A stretch of 64,000 nt of DNA from QHXW01 sp963752965 (lineage in GTDB: Bacteria > Acidobacteriota > Terriglobia > Bryobacterales > Bryobacteraceae): NCBI GenBank assembly GCA_963752965.1, contig CAVWAJ010000008.1, positions 62,001 to 126,000 of the forward strand, read 5' to 3'. This document shows, piece after piece, positions 24,091 through 33,262 of this stretch; position 1 is the stretch's first letter, and each line of letters begins with the position of its first letter. The notes beneath the pieces were generated by a model. It saw only the letters and a program-made list of their open reading frames with translations. It did not search any database and had not been told where the DNA came from. The translations under genes and the position numbers were made by a program.

Positions 24091-24121
24091 TGTCCGACAG
24101 TTTTGATATAATGTCAGACAG
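24091..24121 (+). promoter_or_regulatory. Tandem operator and -10 box of a VapBC module
   Basis: Two copies of TGTCNGACAG lie at 24091-24100 and 24112-24121, 21 bp apart (two helical turns). Each contains the palindrome TGTCNGACA. The second overlaps the end of a perfect TATAAT (24107-24112). The antitoxin ATG is at 24124, so the transcript would have a leader of only a few bases. This is a plausible cooperative site for an RHH antitoxin. Confidence 0.68.
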
Positions 24122-24123
24122 CC

Positions 24124-24375
24124 ATGAAAGACCGCCGAATTACCGTTAGGCTCCCCGTTGAGTTGCGCCAGAGGCTGAAGCATGCAGCTCGCCGAAGTGG
24201 CAAAGGCGAGTCCGATATCGTTCGAGGAGCCGTCGAGCGGCAGTTCGCGGCCGAGGACGCGGAAGTCACCGCATACGACCACGCGAAAAAGGCTGGGCTG
24301 ATCGGCGCCGTGCGCGAGGCCCCCCGGGACCTCAGCAGCAATCCAAAACACTTGAATGGTTTTGGTGGCTCTTGA
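24124..24375 (+). CDS. Ribbon-helix-helix antitoxin (VapB-like)
   Basis: The 83-residue protein begins with a ribbon-helix-helix motif (RRITVRLPVELRQRLKHAARRSGKGESDIVRGAVERQF). The acidic C-terminal part would neutralise the toxin. It precedes and overlaps the PIN-domain gene, and tandem operator-like sites lie directly upstream, so autoregulation is likely. Confidence 0.85.
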   Translation: MKDRRITVRLPVELRQRLKHAARRSGKGESDIVRGAVERQFAAEDAEVTAYDHAKKAGLIGAVREAPRDLSSNPKHLNGFGGS

Positions 24376-24785
24376 GCGGCCAGGTATTGGTGGACACCGG
24401 CCCGATAGTAGCCATCCTGTCCGCTGCCGACCAATACCATGAACTGTGTACGGATCAGCTTCGGAAGATCACGGGTCCGATGCTCACCTGTTGGCCCGTG
24501 CTTACGGAGGTGGCATGGCTTTTGCGGGCGCACCCGCATGCAGTCGGAACCCTGCTATCTTCCTTTGGTGGTCAGCCTTTTAAGCTGGCTTCATTGGACG
24601 AGGCGGATCTCCCCGGAATCGCCACCATTCTGGCCAAATATGAAAACCTGCGGATACAGCTTGCCGATGCGTCTCTGGTGCACCTGGCAAACCGCGAAGG
24701 AATCGACACCATCTTCACTCTCGATCGTCGCGACTTTGGCGTGCTTCGTCTAGCGCGCGGAAGAAAGTTTCGCGTGATTCCATAA
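24372..24785 (+). CDS. PIN-domain ribonuclease toxin (VapC-like)
   Basis: The 137-residue PIN protein has the acidic metal-binding residues D8 (VDTGP), E46 (LTEVAWLL), D99 (LADASLVHLA) and D118 or D121 (TLDRRDF). VapC toxins cleave tRNA or rRNA. The start codon is TTG at 24372, overlapping the antitoxin TGA by four bases, so translation depends on coupling. Confidence 0.88.
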   Translation: MSGQVLVDTGPIVAILSAADQYHELCTDQLRKITGPMLTCWPVLTEVAWLLRAHPHAVGTLLSSFGGQPFKLASLDEADLPGIATILAKYENLRIQLADASLVHLANREGIDTIFTLDRRDFGVLRLARGRKFRVIP

Positions 24786-24799
24786 GTTAGCCTCCCCCC

Positions 24800-25543
24800 T
24801 CACCCCACCATCGCGCCGCCATCCACCGTGATCACTTGCCCCGTCAAATAGGACGCCTTATCGCCCGCCAGCATCAGCGCGACTTCCGCGATCTCCTCAG
24901 GCTGGCCGAGGTGTTTGATCGGCTGCTTCTTCAGGCGTTCCGCAAGCCGCGCCCCGTCTTTCCAGTAGTACTCGCTTAGCACCGTCTGTATCAGCCCCGG
25001 CGCAATCGCGTTCACGCGCACGCCCATCGGTCCCAGCTCCAGCGCGTAGCACTTGGTCATCATAATCAGCGCCGCTTTCGTCGTGCTGTACATCAGTCCT
25101 TCAAATTGCGGCCGCAAACCCGAAATCGACGAGATATTGATGATCGAGCCCGACGCCCGCTGGCACATCCCCGGCGCCACCAGCCGCGTCAGCCGGAACG
25201 CACTCTTGAGATTGACTTCGATCATCTTGTCGAACTGCGCATCGTCGATCCCGAGACAGCCGCCCTGCGCCACGTTGGTCGCCGCGTTGTTCACCAGGAT
25301 GTCGATTCGCCCGTGGTAACGCGTGATTTGCTCGACGAGGTTCGTCAGTTCTTCGAGCTTGCCCACATGACAAGCCATCGGAACCGCTCGCGGCCCAATC
25401 TCTCGCGCCGCCGCCTCCAGCGACTCCAGCTTTCGCCCGCAGATGACCGCCGTCGCCCCCTCGCGCGCAAACGTCGCGGCGATAGCTTTGCCAATCCCCC
25501 GGCTCCCGCCAGTAACGATCGCGACCTTTCCTTCAAGCTGCAT
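24800..25543 (-). CDS. Short-chain dehydrogenase/reductase
   Basis: The 247-residue protein is a classical SDR: cofactor motif T-G-G-S-R-G-I-G at 11-18, N-N-A-A, the catalytic serine region (SIINISSISG) and Y-x3-K (M-Y-S-T-T-K). The C-terminal 'SYLTGQVITVDGG' is typical of FabG-like members. The substrate is uncertain; FabG paralogues with this ending often oxidise sugars or steroids. It follows the UxaE-like gene by 21 bp on the same strand, which hints at sugar-acid metabolism. Confidence 0.88.
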   Translation of the reverse strand: MQLEGKVAIVTGGSRGIGKAIAATFAREGATAVICGRKLESLEAAAREIGPRAVPMACHVGKLEELTNLVEQITRYHGRIDILVNNAATNVAQGGCLGIDDAQFDKMIEVNLKSAFRLTRLVAPGMCQRASGSIINISSISGLRPQFEGLMYSTTKAALIMMTKCYALELGPMGVRVNAIAPGLIQTVLSEYYWKDGARLAERLKKQPIKHLGQPEEIAEVALMLAGDKASYLTGQVITVDGGAMVG

Positions 25544-25564
25544 TAAATTCGCGTGAATTCGCGT

Positions 25565-27352
25565 TTATTCGCGGCCCGAAAGCAGCCGCCCCGCCAGCCA
25601 GACAATGTACCGTGTGTTCCGCCGCCGCACTTCGTGCAGTAGGCTTTCCGGCAGTTCGTCCAGCTTCTCTTTGAAGAACCGCTTGTCACCATCAGGAGCC
25701 TTCACGTCGCGGCTACCCACCAGGTTGCCCAGCCAGAACACCAGGAACAGGTTGCCATCCACGCGGCCGCGGTCCGCATCGCCAAGATACGACCCCCGCC
25801 CCATCTCGCGATACTTTGCCGCCAGTTCGCTCTCCGCGCCGAACACGCCTCGCGCGGCGAATTCCTCGCACCGCTCCACCATGCGCTCGTAAAGCGCTTT
25901 CCACGCGGAACCGGCGGGCTGTTCCAGCAGCACATCGAACAATTGCAGTTGCAGCTCGCCCGAAATTTTGTAATTCACGCGCCCCGCGGTCGAGCGCCCA
26001 ATCGATTCCAAAACCTCGGCCTGTTTCCCGCTGCCCGAGTGAATGCTCAGCGTGCCATCGAAGTGCCGCGCCACCGCCGCCAATTCGCGCACACGATGCG
26101 CCAGCTCCTCAATCGGCTTGCCCGCGAACTTCTGCTCCACGCGCGGGGCCAGTTCCGGCCACATCTTGTGATGCACATAATCGGTGAGGCCCACGCCCGT
26201 TGCCGGCGAGGTCTCCATTGCCGACGGATACGCCTGCCGCTTCTTGAAACCCAGGTTTGGCGGCACCAACTGCGCCGGCCGCCCACGCAGCTTCAGCCAA
26301 TGCATGTAGAAGAACAATTCCTCGGGCGTCGTCAGCGTATCGGCTTCATCGATCGACGGCTCGAAATCGAATGCCGCGCCGGATTTTTCACGCCGGATGA
26401 AATCGAACAGCTCCTCGTTCAGCTTGAGACTCTCGCCGAACTTCACCGCTAGGCGCAGCACGGCGCCGCGAGTGAAATCGTAGGCTGTGTTCTCAATCAC
26501 AACCCTCTTCACGAACTCGCCCAGAATCCAAGCCCTCTCTTCGGCGGAGAAGATCGCGTCGAATTTTTCCGCTACCTGGCTGTCGCTCCATGCGGCCGGA
26601 TGCCGCGTATCGGCTTCCAGAATGAACAGCCGTGAGGAATCCGTCGTGAACTTGGTATACCCTGCGGCGTGCCGGATGGCTTCCTTTGCCCCCTCCACTG
26701 ACCGCGCAATCTCCGCCGCGTTCGCCCCCGTGACGATGAAATGATCCGCCTCGGCGTTGTACCCCTCGCGCCAGCCCTCGCGAATCGCCGCCCACAGGCC
26801 CGCGTGATACAGGTGCCGGATGGAAACGCGCGTGTGTCCCGCCGCCACAGGATTCTCGCCGTCGCGCGCCGCAATCACATCGTCGGTGGTCATCTCGCGC
26901 GTCGCCGAAAGCTGCACCGTCGATGCCATATTGACGCCGGTCTTCTCAAGGATCTGGCGAAACGCTTCAAACGCCGCCGGCAGGCTGACCTCAGGATGCC
27001 GATTGCCCACCGCCACCGCGGGCAGCGGGCCCTGCGGGCGGGGAAGGAACACGCGGTTTACGTTCTCGGCAAACCAGCGGACCGCCTCCCGATCCGTGGA
27101 CGCAAACGGCCGCGACTCCACGCCCGCCGGCGTCACGTGCAATAGCCTCGGCGCCGGGTCGTCCGCCGCAATGTAGAAACTCGCTGAGTCCGTGGGGTCA
27201 CGCTCCAGGGACGCGATCCGCAACCGGACGCCGCCCAGTTCAAGACCGGCGGCACGCTCGGCGAGTCGCGCACGCAAGGCATCGTTCAGAGGCTGATTCG
27301 AAATGGTGTCGCGCAAAAGCGCGGATAAGGCACTACTAGTAGTGGTAGGCAA
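25565..27352 (-). CDS. UxaE-like (tagaturonate epimerase family) protein
   Basis: This is a 595-residue soluble protein. Features I associate with the UxaE family are 'GYTKFTTDSSRLFILE', the TIM-barrel-like segments and the active-site-like loop 'LSIHSGSGKQAEVLE'. UxaE epimerises tagaturonate to fructuronate in hexuronate breakdown. The downstream SDR on the same strand could act on the product. The match is from memory of Thermotoga-type sequences; another sugar-acid isomerase activity is possible. Confidence 0.55.
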   Translation of the reverse strand: MPTTTSSALSALLRDTISNQPLNDALRARLAERAAGLELGGVRLRIASLERDPTDSASFYIAADDPAPRLLHVTPAGVESRPFASTDREAVRWFAENVNRVFLPRPQGPLPAVAVGNRHPEVSLPAAFEAFRQILEKTGVNMASTVQLSATREMTTDDVIAARDGENPVAAGHTRVSIRHLYHAGLWAAIREGWREGYNAEADHFIVTGANAAEIARSVEGAKEAIRHAAGYTKFTTDSSRLFILEADTRHPAAWSDSQVAEKFDAIFSAEERAWILGEFVKRVVIENTAYDFTRGAVLRLAVKFGESLKLNEELFDFIRREKSGAAFDFEPSIDEADTLTTPEELFFYMHWLKLRGRPAQLVPPNLGFKKRQAYPSAMETSPATGVGLTDYVHHKMWPELAPRVEQKFAGKPIEELAHRVRELAAVARHFDGTLSIHSGSGKQAEVLESIGRSTAGRVNYKISGELQLQLFDVLLEQPAGSAWKALYERMVERCEEFAARGVFGAESELAAKYREMGRGSYLGDADRGRVDGNLFLVFWLGNLVGSRDVKAPDGDKRFFKEKLDELPESLLHEVRRRNTRYIVWLAGRLLSGRE

Positions 27353-27427
27353 GCATCTATGATTACAAACTTTTCACGCGTTGGCGCAACACCGCGCCCA
27401 TCAACGTCTCCTTGTTTTCGCGGTAAC

Positions 27428-28807
27428 TTAAGACTCGGTAAAATCGATCATCACGGGAGCCGCGCGGAAGCCTCGTGTCTTCACTCCCACATACACTAAG
27501 CCAATGGCAAACCAAATCCCGCCCGCTGTCTTCGCCAGTGGATTCAGATTCCCCCAGATGAGCGCGCAAAAAGCAAAGCCGGCCAGGGGAAGAACAATGT
27601 CCACGAGAATGCGGCGCTTATAGCCCGGCTTCGATACCACACCAAACTGCCAGAACGTCGCGAGGTTCACACCCATGAAGGCGAGGAATGCGCCGAAATT
27701 GAGAAGCTCGCCCGCGTGCTGGAACGCACTGCCAATCTGGTTCAGTACTTCCGCGCCGCCAAAACTCAGCAGCCCGATGAGAATGATGTTGTACGTCGGC
27801 GTGCTGGAGCCCGGCGAAACGTGTCCAAAGAATTTACGTGGCAACACGTTGTCGCGCCCCATGCCGAAAAGCAATTTGGAGGCACCCAAGCCCCCCGCAA
27901 GGCCACTACCGAATGTGGCCACAATCACCAGAATGCCCACGGCGTTGAACAGTGCCGGGCCGCCCACGCGCCCGCAGACATCCATGAACGCTGTCTCAAG
28001 CGATGTGAACGTGTGCCAGTTCGGCCAAACCCGCTGCGCCAGGTAGACCTCCAGCCCGCCGAACAATCCGGTAAACACGCAAACCAGAACCGTCGCCAGC
28101 AGGACGTTGCGCTTGGGATTTACTACATCCTCGGTGAGCGTGGTGACGCCGTCAAAGCCGATATAGGTAAGGGCCGCGAACGAAGTTGCCGTCAAAATGC
28201 GATGCGCATTGAATGTGGCGGGATCGTAGAACGGCTGAATGGAAAAGAGGCCGTGCCATCCTTGCAGTCCGAAAAGGAAACGCACCGACAGCACGATGAA
28301 GAACCCGATGACGATAAACATCAAAAACAGCAGAACTTTATTGGCGCGGGCCGAGGAACGCACACCGCGCAGATTCAGCACCGTGATGATTGCCGCTATG
28401 ATCGCCGCCCAAACCGCGAAGGGAACATTCGGCGTGTACACATTGTGCATCGCCGTGGCAATCCACACCGTACTGATAAGAGGCTGGAGCAGGTAGTCGA
28501 GGAACATGGCCCATCCGGCGAGGAATCCCAAGTGCGGATTGAGACCCTTGCCGACGTAGGTATAGGCAGATCCCGCCGATGGAAACAGCGCCGCCATACG
28601 GCCGTAACTCACGGCGGTGATCATCATCGCGAACATGGCGATCAGGATGATGGTGGCAAAGTGGCCATCGGAAAGTTGTTGGGCCACGCCATAGAGGGGC
28701 ACGGGAGCAATCGGCTGGATGAGAACGATCCCGAAAAAAATCAAGTCCCACAGCGTCAATAGACGCTTGGTTGGTGCTGCCGTTGGCGCCGGGACAGAGG
28801 ACTCCAT
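27428..28807 (-). CDS. APC-family amino acid permease
   Basis: The 459-residue protein has about twelve hydrophobic helices. The first carries 'LTLWDLIFFGIVLIQPIAPVP', and helix 3 has 'YGRMAALFPSAGSAYTYVGKGL', both hallmark regions of the APC superfamily. The sequence 'SFAALTYIGFDGVTTLTEDVVNPKRN' is the conserved helix 6/7 region. Substrate not assignable. Confidence 0.88.
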   Translation of the reverse strand: MESSVPAPTAAPTKRLLTLWDLIFFGIVLIQPIAPVPLYGVAQQLSDGHFATIILIAMFAMMITAVSYGRMAALFPSAGSAYTYVGKGLNPHLGFLAGWAMFLDYLLQPLISTVWIATAMHNVYTPNVPFAVWAAIIAAIITVLNLRGVRSSARANKVLLFLMFIVIGFFIVLSVRFLFGLQGWHGLFSIQPFYDPATFNAHRILTATSFAALTYIGFDGVTTLTEDVVNPKRNVLLATVLVCVFTGLFGGLEVYLAQRVWPNWHTFTSLETAFMDVCGRVGGPALFNAVGILVIVATFGSGLAGGLGASKLLFGMGRDNVLPRKFFGHVSPGSSTPTYNIILIGLLSFGGAEVLNQIGSAFQHAGELLNFGAFLAFMGVNLATFWQFGVVSKPGYKRRILVDIVLPLAGFAFCALIWGNLNPLAKTAGGIWFAIGLVYVGVKTRGFRAAPVMIDFTES

Positions 28808-28831
28808 GGTATGTCGGATGAGGCCGGGCCT

Positions 28832-29716
28832 CTACAACTGCAAGCCTTTCAGGTATTCGCGGAACGCCGCGCCGAGGTCGTGGCGGCGCAGGGCGAACTC
28901 CACCGTGGCTTGCAGAAAGCCCAGCTTGTCGCCGGCGTCGTAGCGCGTGCCCTCGAAACGATACGCGTAGATCGGCCGTGAATGCAGCATGTGCTTGAGC
29001 GCATCGGTGAGCTGTATCTCCGATCCCGAACCGGGTTCAATTTCTTGGATCGAATCGAAAATCTCCGGTGTCAGCACGTAACGTCCGATGATCGCGAGAT
29101 TCGACGGTGCTTCCGAGGCCTTCGGCTTCTCCACCAAGTCCCGAATCCGGTACACCCGGTCCTTGCTGCCGTTGTGTGAAATCGCTTCGGCATCCACCAC
29201 GCCGTAGGCCGAAATGTTCTCCTGCGGCACTTCCATCACCGCCAGTACCGGCGCGGCGAAGAAATCGTGAATATCCAGCAACTGCCGCAGGCACGGCGTT
29301 TCGGCGTCGATCACATCGTCCGCCAGCACAACGGCGAACGGCTCCGGGCCCACCAGCTCCCTGGCCCGCAGCACCGCGTGTCCCAGGCCCAGCGCCTCCT
29401 TCTGCCGAATGTAGGCGACGTTGATCATGTCCGAAACCGCGCGTACCGTGGCCAGCAACTCCTTTTTGTTGCGGCTCTCGAGCTGATATTCCAGCTCGAA
29501 ACTCACGTCGAAATGATCTTCAATCGCCGACTTGCCACGCCCGGTCACGATAATGATGTTCTGGATTCCCGAGTGCAGCGCCTCTTCGACCCCGTACTGA
29601 ATAATGGGCTTGTCTACCAGCGGCAGCATTTCCTTCGGCTGGGCCTTGGTGGCTGGTAGAAATCGGGTTCCCAGGCCCGCGGCGGGGAACACGGCTTTGC
29701 GGACTTTAGCGGCCAT
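28832..29716 (-). CDS. galU: UTP-glucose-1-phosphate uridylyltransferase
   Basis: The 294-residue enzyme makes UDP-glucose. It starts with the nucleotidyltransferase motif 'FPAAGLGTRFLPATKAQPKEM' and contains 'VDKPIIQYGVEEAL', 'ADDVIDAETPCL' (metal-binding Asp), 'GVVDAE' and 'LVEKPKASEAPSNLAIIGRY'. It diverges from the ferredoxin gene at 29814, and follows the permease gene's start by 24 bp on the same strand. Confidence 0.93.
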   Translation of the reverse strand: MAAKVRKAVFPAAGLGTRFLPATKAQPKEMLPLVDKPIIQYGVEEALHSGIQNIIIVTGRGKSAIEDHFDVSFELEYQLESRNKKELLATVRAVSDMINVAYIRQKEALGLGHAVLRARELVGPEPFAVVLADDVIDAETPCLRQLLDIHDFFAAPVLAVMEVPQENISAYGVVDAEAISHNGSKDRVYRIRDLVEKPKASEAPSNLAIIGRYVLTPEIFDSIQEIEPGSGSEIQLTDALKHMLHSRPIYAYRFEGTRYDAGDKLGFLQATVEFALRRHDLGAAFREYLKGLQL

Positions 29717-29813
29717 CCCTTACAGTGTGCGGCTACCCCTTAGGGCGGCGCAAGGCGCGGTTTGTGTTTTGCCCCGCCCTTGTGATATTTATAGGCTTCA
29801 CAGGAAACTATAC

Positions 29814-30074
29814 ATGGCATACGTGATAGCGGAACCTTGCATCGGAACCAAAGATACAGCCTGCGTGGACGCCTGCCCGGTCGACTGCATCCACCCCAAG
29901 AAGGATGAGCCCAATTTCGCCGAGTCGGAGATGTTGTACATCGACCCGGTCGAGTGCATCGACTGCGGGGCCTGCGTCCCGGTGTGCCCGGTCTCTGCCA
30001 TCTTCGCGCTGGATGACCTGCCGGAAAAATGGCAGAGCTTCACGCCGAAGAATGCTGCCTACTACGGCAAGTAA
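29814..30074 (+). CDS. fdxA: 7Fe ferredoxin ([3Fe-4S][4Fe-4S])
   Basis: Starting at ATG 29814 with AGGA upstream, the protein is 86 residues. Cysteines C9, C17, C21 and C25 form C-x7-C-x3-C-P-x2-C; the residue that would be the second Cys of a 4Fe motif is Thr, which gives a [3Fe-4S] centre. C48, C51, C54 and C58 form the normal C-x2-C-x2-C-x3-C-P 4Fe motif. Such ferredoxins carry electrons at low potential. A longer frame upstream is not credible because it runs through the intergenic region. Confidence 0.93.
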   Translation: MAYVIAEPCIGTKDTACVDACPVDCIHPKKDEPNFAESEMLYIDPVECIDCGACVPVCPVSAIFALDDLPEKWQSFTPKNAAYYGK

Positions 30075-30187
30075 ACTTCCGGTCACGGGCTTCGGATCAA
30101 TTTTTCCTTCCGGAATACAGTCACTTAGCCATACCGTTGCCCCTGGCGGGTCAATTGTTCTGGCTAACATGCGGGTGAGGAGTCCGC

Positions 30188-30514
30188 ATGACCGCAAATC
30201 CCCTGGGAAGAGTCAACGTCGCTACACCCGGTACCCTCGTTCCGCTCACTACCAACACTTCGCTGCGCGCTTCCAAGATTTACTTCCAGGTGATTCCCGG
30301 CCTGACCGGCAAGGGCTATATCGGGAAAAACGGCTTGGTCCGCGCCACACTGGCCAACGTGATTCGCGTGCTTTGGCCGAACTCGGCCGGCGGCTTTTCC
30401 GACTCGTTCTTTCTTGAGTCACAGGACGACTCCGACGTGCTGAACCTCGCCGAGTACTACATCGACATGGACGTGGCCGGCGAGGGTCTGCTTGTCACTT
30501 ACTGGACGGAATAG
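30188..30514 (+). CDS. Uncharacterised 108-residue protein
   Basis: The frame begins at ATG 30188 with GAGG upstream. It is rich in beta-strand patterns (KIYFQVIPGLTGKGYIGK, DVLNLAEYYIDMDVAGEGLLVTYW), lacks a signal peptide and shows no recognised motif. Its last 20 bases overlap the convergent queD gene. Confidence 0.65.
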   Translation: MTANPLGRVNVATPGTLVPLTTNTSLRASKIYFQVIPGLTGKGYIGKNGLVRATLANVIRVLWPNSAGGFSDSFFLESQDDSDVLNLAEYYIDMDVAGEGLLVTYWTE

Positions 30515-30875
30515 GACGGTAGGTGGCCGACGTGATGTCGGTTTCCCAGATTTTCACTTCGCGGATTTGCGGCCCCGGGGGCAGGCCGCTCGATATTTCT
30601 TCGTAAAAGTAGCGGGCCAGATTTTCGGCCGACGGGTTGACGGTGTCGAACGGGGGGACATCGTTCATGAATTGGTGGTCCAGGCGGGCGACGATCGCGC
30701 GGATCGCGCGTTTGACGTCGCCGAAATCCACCAGTAAGCCGATCGAGTTCAATTCCTCGCCTTCGACCGTCACCTGCACGCGGTAATTGTGGCCGTGCAC
30801 GTTTTCGCACTTGCCCTTGTAATTCCGGAGCGAGTGTCCCGCCGCGAATGTCTCTTCCACCGAAACTTCAAACAT
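30495..30875 (-). CDS. queD: 6-carboxy-tetrahydropterin synthase (QueD/PTPS family)
   Basis: The ATG at 30875 gives 126 residues and agrees with the family N-terminus (MFEVSVEETFAAGHSL). The zinc histidines are H14, H27 and H29 (V-H-G-H-N-Y), and the catalytic Cys is C23. The DHQFMND and PSAENLAR motifs follow. QueD makes a queuosine precursor; other PTPS family members act in pterin synthesis. The start overlaps the end of the helicase gene by eight bases, suggesting co-transcription from it. Confidence 0.9.
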   Translation of the reverse strand: MFEVSVEETFAAGHSLRNYKGKCENVHGHNYRVQVTVEGEELNSIGLLVDFGDVKRAIRAIVARLDHQFMNDVPPFDTVNPSAENLARYFYEEISSGLPPGPQIREVKIWETDITSATYRPIPSSK

Positions 30876-32796
30876 CAAAAAACTTCTCCACGTCGCTGAT
30901 GCTGGTTGTGAACTTGTAGTCGGGCAGGCTGTCAAAAAACACCTGGCCGTAACGCTGCTTGGTAATGCGGTTATCCAGCAGGACCAAAACGCCGCGGTCC
31001 GACCGGCTGCGAATCAACCTACCAAACCCCTGCTTTAGTGCGATGGCCGCCTGCGGAATTTGGTAATCGTAGAACGGATTTCCGCCAGTTTCGCGAATCT
31101 TGCGCAGCCGCGCCTCCACGACTGGATCACTGGGAACGGCGAACGGCAACCTATCAATGATAACGCAGCTCAACTGGTCGCCCGGCACATCCACGCCCTG
31201 CCAGAACGATGCCGTGGCGAAGAGCACGCTATGGGGCGTGTCGCGGAACTCTTCAAGCAATGCGGTGCGCGGGGCGGTGCCCTGCATGAGGGTGGGAAAT
31301 TCGATGGCGAACGAGACGCGATCGTAGATCAGGCGCATCTGCTGGTAGCTGGTGAAGAGCACGAAAGCGCGTCCATGGCTGTGTTCGAGCAGTTGGATGA
31401 TCTCGTCGGCAGCCATCTTGGTAAAGCCGGCGTCGCGGGGGTCCGGCAGATGTTGGGGGACATAGAGGAGCGCTTGTTTCTCGTAGTCAAAATGACCTGG
31501 AACAACGAGCGTGCGGGCGTAGGGAAGGCCGAAGCGCTGTTTCGCGAATTCGAACGTTCCGGAGACGGCGAGCGTGGCCGAGGTCAGAACCGTGGTGTCG
31601 AGTTTATCGAAGAGTCGTTCGGCCAAAATCGTGGAAACGTCAACGGGCGTGGCTTGGAGGAAGCAGCCACGGCCGCGGCGCTCGACCCAGTAGACGTAAT
31701 CGGCGTCATCGGACTCCAAGATAAATCTCAAGCTCAACGTGAGCTCTTCGGCGCGGCGGATGAGCGGGCCGACATCCTCGGGCTGGCTCTTTAACAGCTT
31801 TAGATGAGACTGCGTAAGCTCCAGATTTATCAATAGATCTGAGTACGCATCTTGATTTACTTCAATAAAGGCAGAGCGGCCTTCGAAACCGGCGCGGCCA
31901 TCGATCAGACCGAATAGCGAGAAGAACTGTTCCGATAGTTGTTCGAGGCGATCGAGGGTGCGGTCGAGTTCCGGCGATCCGAATTGCTTCTGGCGCGAGA
32001 TGCGGGCGACGTCGCGGCGGAGCTCCTGAAAGCGATAGTTGCTGATCTGGACGCCGAAGTACTGGCCGGCGACGTCTTCGATTTCGTGCGCTTCATCGAA
32101 CACCACGGCGTGATAGTCGGGCAGGATGCCGGGGACATCGTCGTCTTTGATCGCCAGGTCGGCAAAAAACAGGTGATGGTTGACGATGATGATGTCGCTT
32201 TGGGCGGCGCGCTGGTGCATGAGGGTGATGAAGCAGCGCTCGAATTGCGGGCACTTCTGGCCGGAGCAGAGGTCGCGGCGGGCGTCGATTTTAGTCCATG
32301 CGCCGCTCGATTCGGGGAGGGTCTTGATTTCGGCGCGGTCGCCGAATTCGGTGGTTTTTTCCCACTCCTGGATGATCTGGAAGTCGGCAACCTCTTCGAG
32401 GCCGGTGAGGATGGCTTCTTTATCTGCGTCGTAGATTTTCTGGCGGCAGGCGTAGTTGTTGCGGCCCTTCATGTAGCAGACTTCGAGCGGGCGGGGGAAA
32501 TGTTTTTGCAGGAACGGGATGTCCTTGAAGAAGAGCTGCTCCTGGAGGTTCTTGGTGCCTGTGGAGACGACGATGCGCTTGCCGGAAAGGATCGCGGGGA
32601 CGAGGTAGGCGAGGGTTTTGCCGGTGCCGGTGCCGGCTTCGACGATGAGGTGTTTGCCGTCGGCGAGGGCGGACTCGACGGCCTCGGCCATTTCGAGCTG
32701 GCCGGGGCGGTACTCATAATTGGGATGCCACTGGGAAAGCGCGCCGTGGCGGGAGAAGAACTGGCGCACGGAGGACGCTTTGGTGGGCGTGGACAT
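30868..32796 (-). CDS. dinG: DinG/XPD-family ATP-dependent helicase
   Basis: The 642-residue superfamily 2 helicase has Walker A E-A-G-T-G-T-G-K-T (53-61), motif Ia (VVSTGTKNLQEQL), the DEAH box (VVFDEAHEIEDVA) and C-terminal motifs including 'LFATASFWQGVDVPG' and 'FGRLIRSRSDRGVL'. Between them are four cysteines (NYACRQK, DLCSGQKCPQFERC) that fit the Fe-S cluster of XPD-like enzymes. These helicases unwind R-loops and damaged DNA. It is DinG/YoaA-like; which paralogue cannot be told by eye. Confidence 0.9.
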   Translation of the reverse strand: MSTPTKASSVRQFFSRHGALSQWHPNYEYRPGQLEMAEAVESALADGKHLIVEAGTGTGKTLAYLVPAILSGKRIVVSTGTKNLQEQLFFKDIPFLQKHFPRPLEVCYMKGRNNYACRQKIYDADKEAILTGLEEVADFQIIQEWEKTTEFGDRAEIKTLPESSGAWTKIDARRDLCSGQKCPQFERCFITLMHQRAAQSDIIIVNHHLFFADLAIKDDDVPGILPDYHAVVFDEAHEIEDVAGQYFGVQISNYRFQELRRDVARISRQKQFGSPELDRTLDRLEQLSEQFFSLFGLIDGRAGFEGRSAFIEVNQDAYSDLLINLELTQSHLKLLKSQPEDVGPLIRRAEELTLSLRFILESDDADYVYWVERRGRGCFLQATPVDVSTILAERLFDKLDTTVLTSATLAVSGTFEFAKQRFGLPYARTLVVPGHFDYEKQALLYVPQHLPDPRDAGFTKMAADEIIQLLEHSHGRAFVLFTSYQQMRLIYDRVSFAIEFPTLMQGTAPRTALLEEFRDTPHSVLFATASFWQGVDVPGDQLSCVIIDRLPFAVPSDPVVEARLRKIRETGGNPFYDYQIPQAAIALKQGFGRLIRSRSDRGVLVLLDNRITKQRYGQVFFDSLPDYKFTTSISDVEKFFDV

Positions 32797-32833
32797 CCTT
32801 ACCTAAAATCGCACATCTGGGAAGTGGCGGCTG

Positions 32834-33262
32834 CTAAGAGAGCGGGTTCTGCCAGTGCAAGCCGGGAAACCGGGCGAAGTCGCCGTCGAGGGAGCAGAGA
32901 GTAAGGCCGTGCTCGATGGCGAGTGCGGCCAGATGAGAGTCGGGGACCAGGTTGGCCTTGTTGGCTTGCGTCTCCAAGATTGCCCCGAGCACCTCACGGT
33001 GGCGTTCTGTTGGCTGGGGAATCCAGACTGGCGGGCAATCCAGCCACTCTTCCACCTGGCGCCAAGCCTTGGCGATGCTTTCGGGGCGCGTGAAGATGCG
33101 TGGGTTGGAAACCAGACGGACAAAAGCCAGAAGACTGGGCCAGGGCAAGCCCACCGAAGACGAGCTATTGAGCCGATCATCGAGCCATGCATGCGCGGCT
33201 TTGTGCTGCGGAAAAACGGAGACGTGGGCGTAGACCAGCAGGTTAGCGTCGACGAGGATCAC
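32834..33262 (-). CDS. PIN-domain toxin (TIGR00028-like VapC)
   Basis: The 142-residue PIN protein begins M-I-L-V-D-A-N-L-L-V (D5) and has the family segments 'LPWPSLLAFVRLVSNPRIF', 'VPDSHLAALAIEHGLTL' and 'SLDGDFARFPGLHWQNPL'. The usual Glu of the second motif is not present at the typical place, as is common in this subfamily. The gene overlaps the antitoxin gene by four bases. Confidence 0.87.
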   Translation of the reverse strand: MILVDANLLVYAHVSVFPQHKAAHAWLDDRLNSSSSVGLPWPSLLAFVRLVSNPRIFTRPESIAKAWRQVEEWLDCPPVWIPQPTERHREVLGAILETQANKANLVPDSHLAALAIEHGLTLCSLDGDFARFPGLHWQNPLS

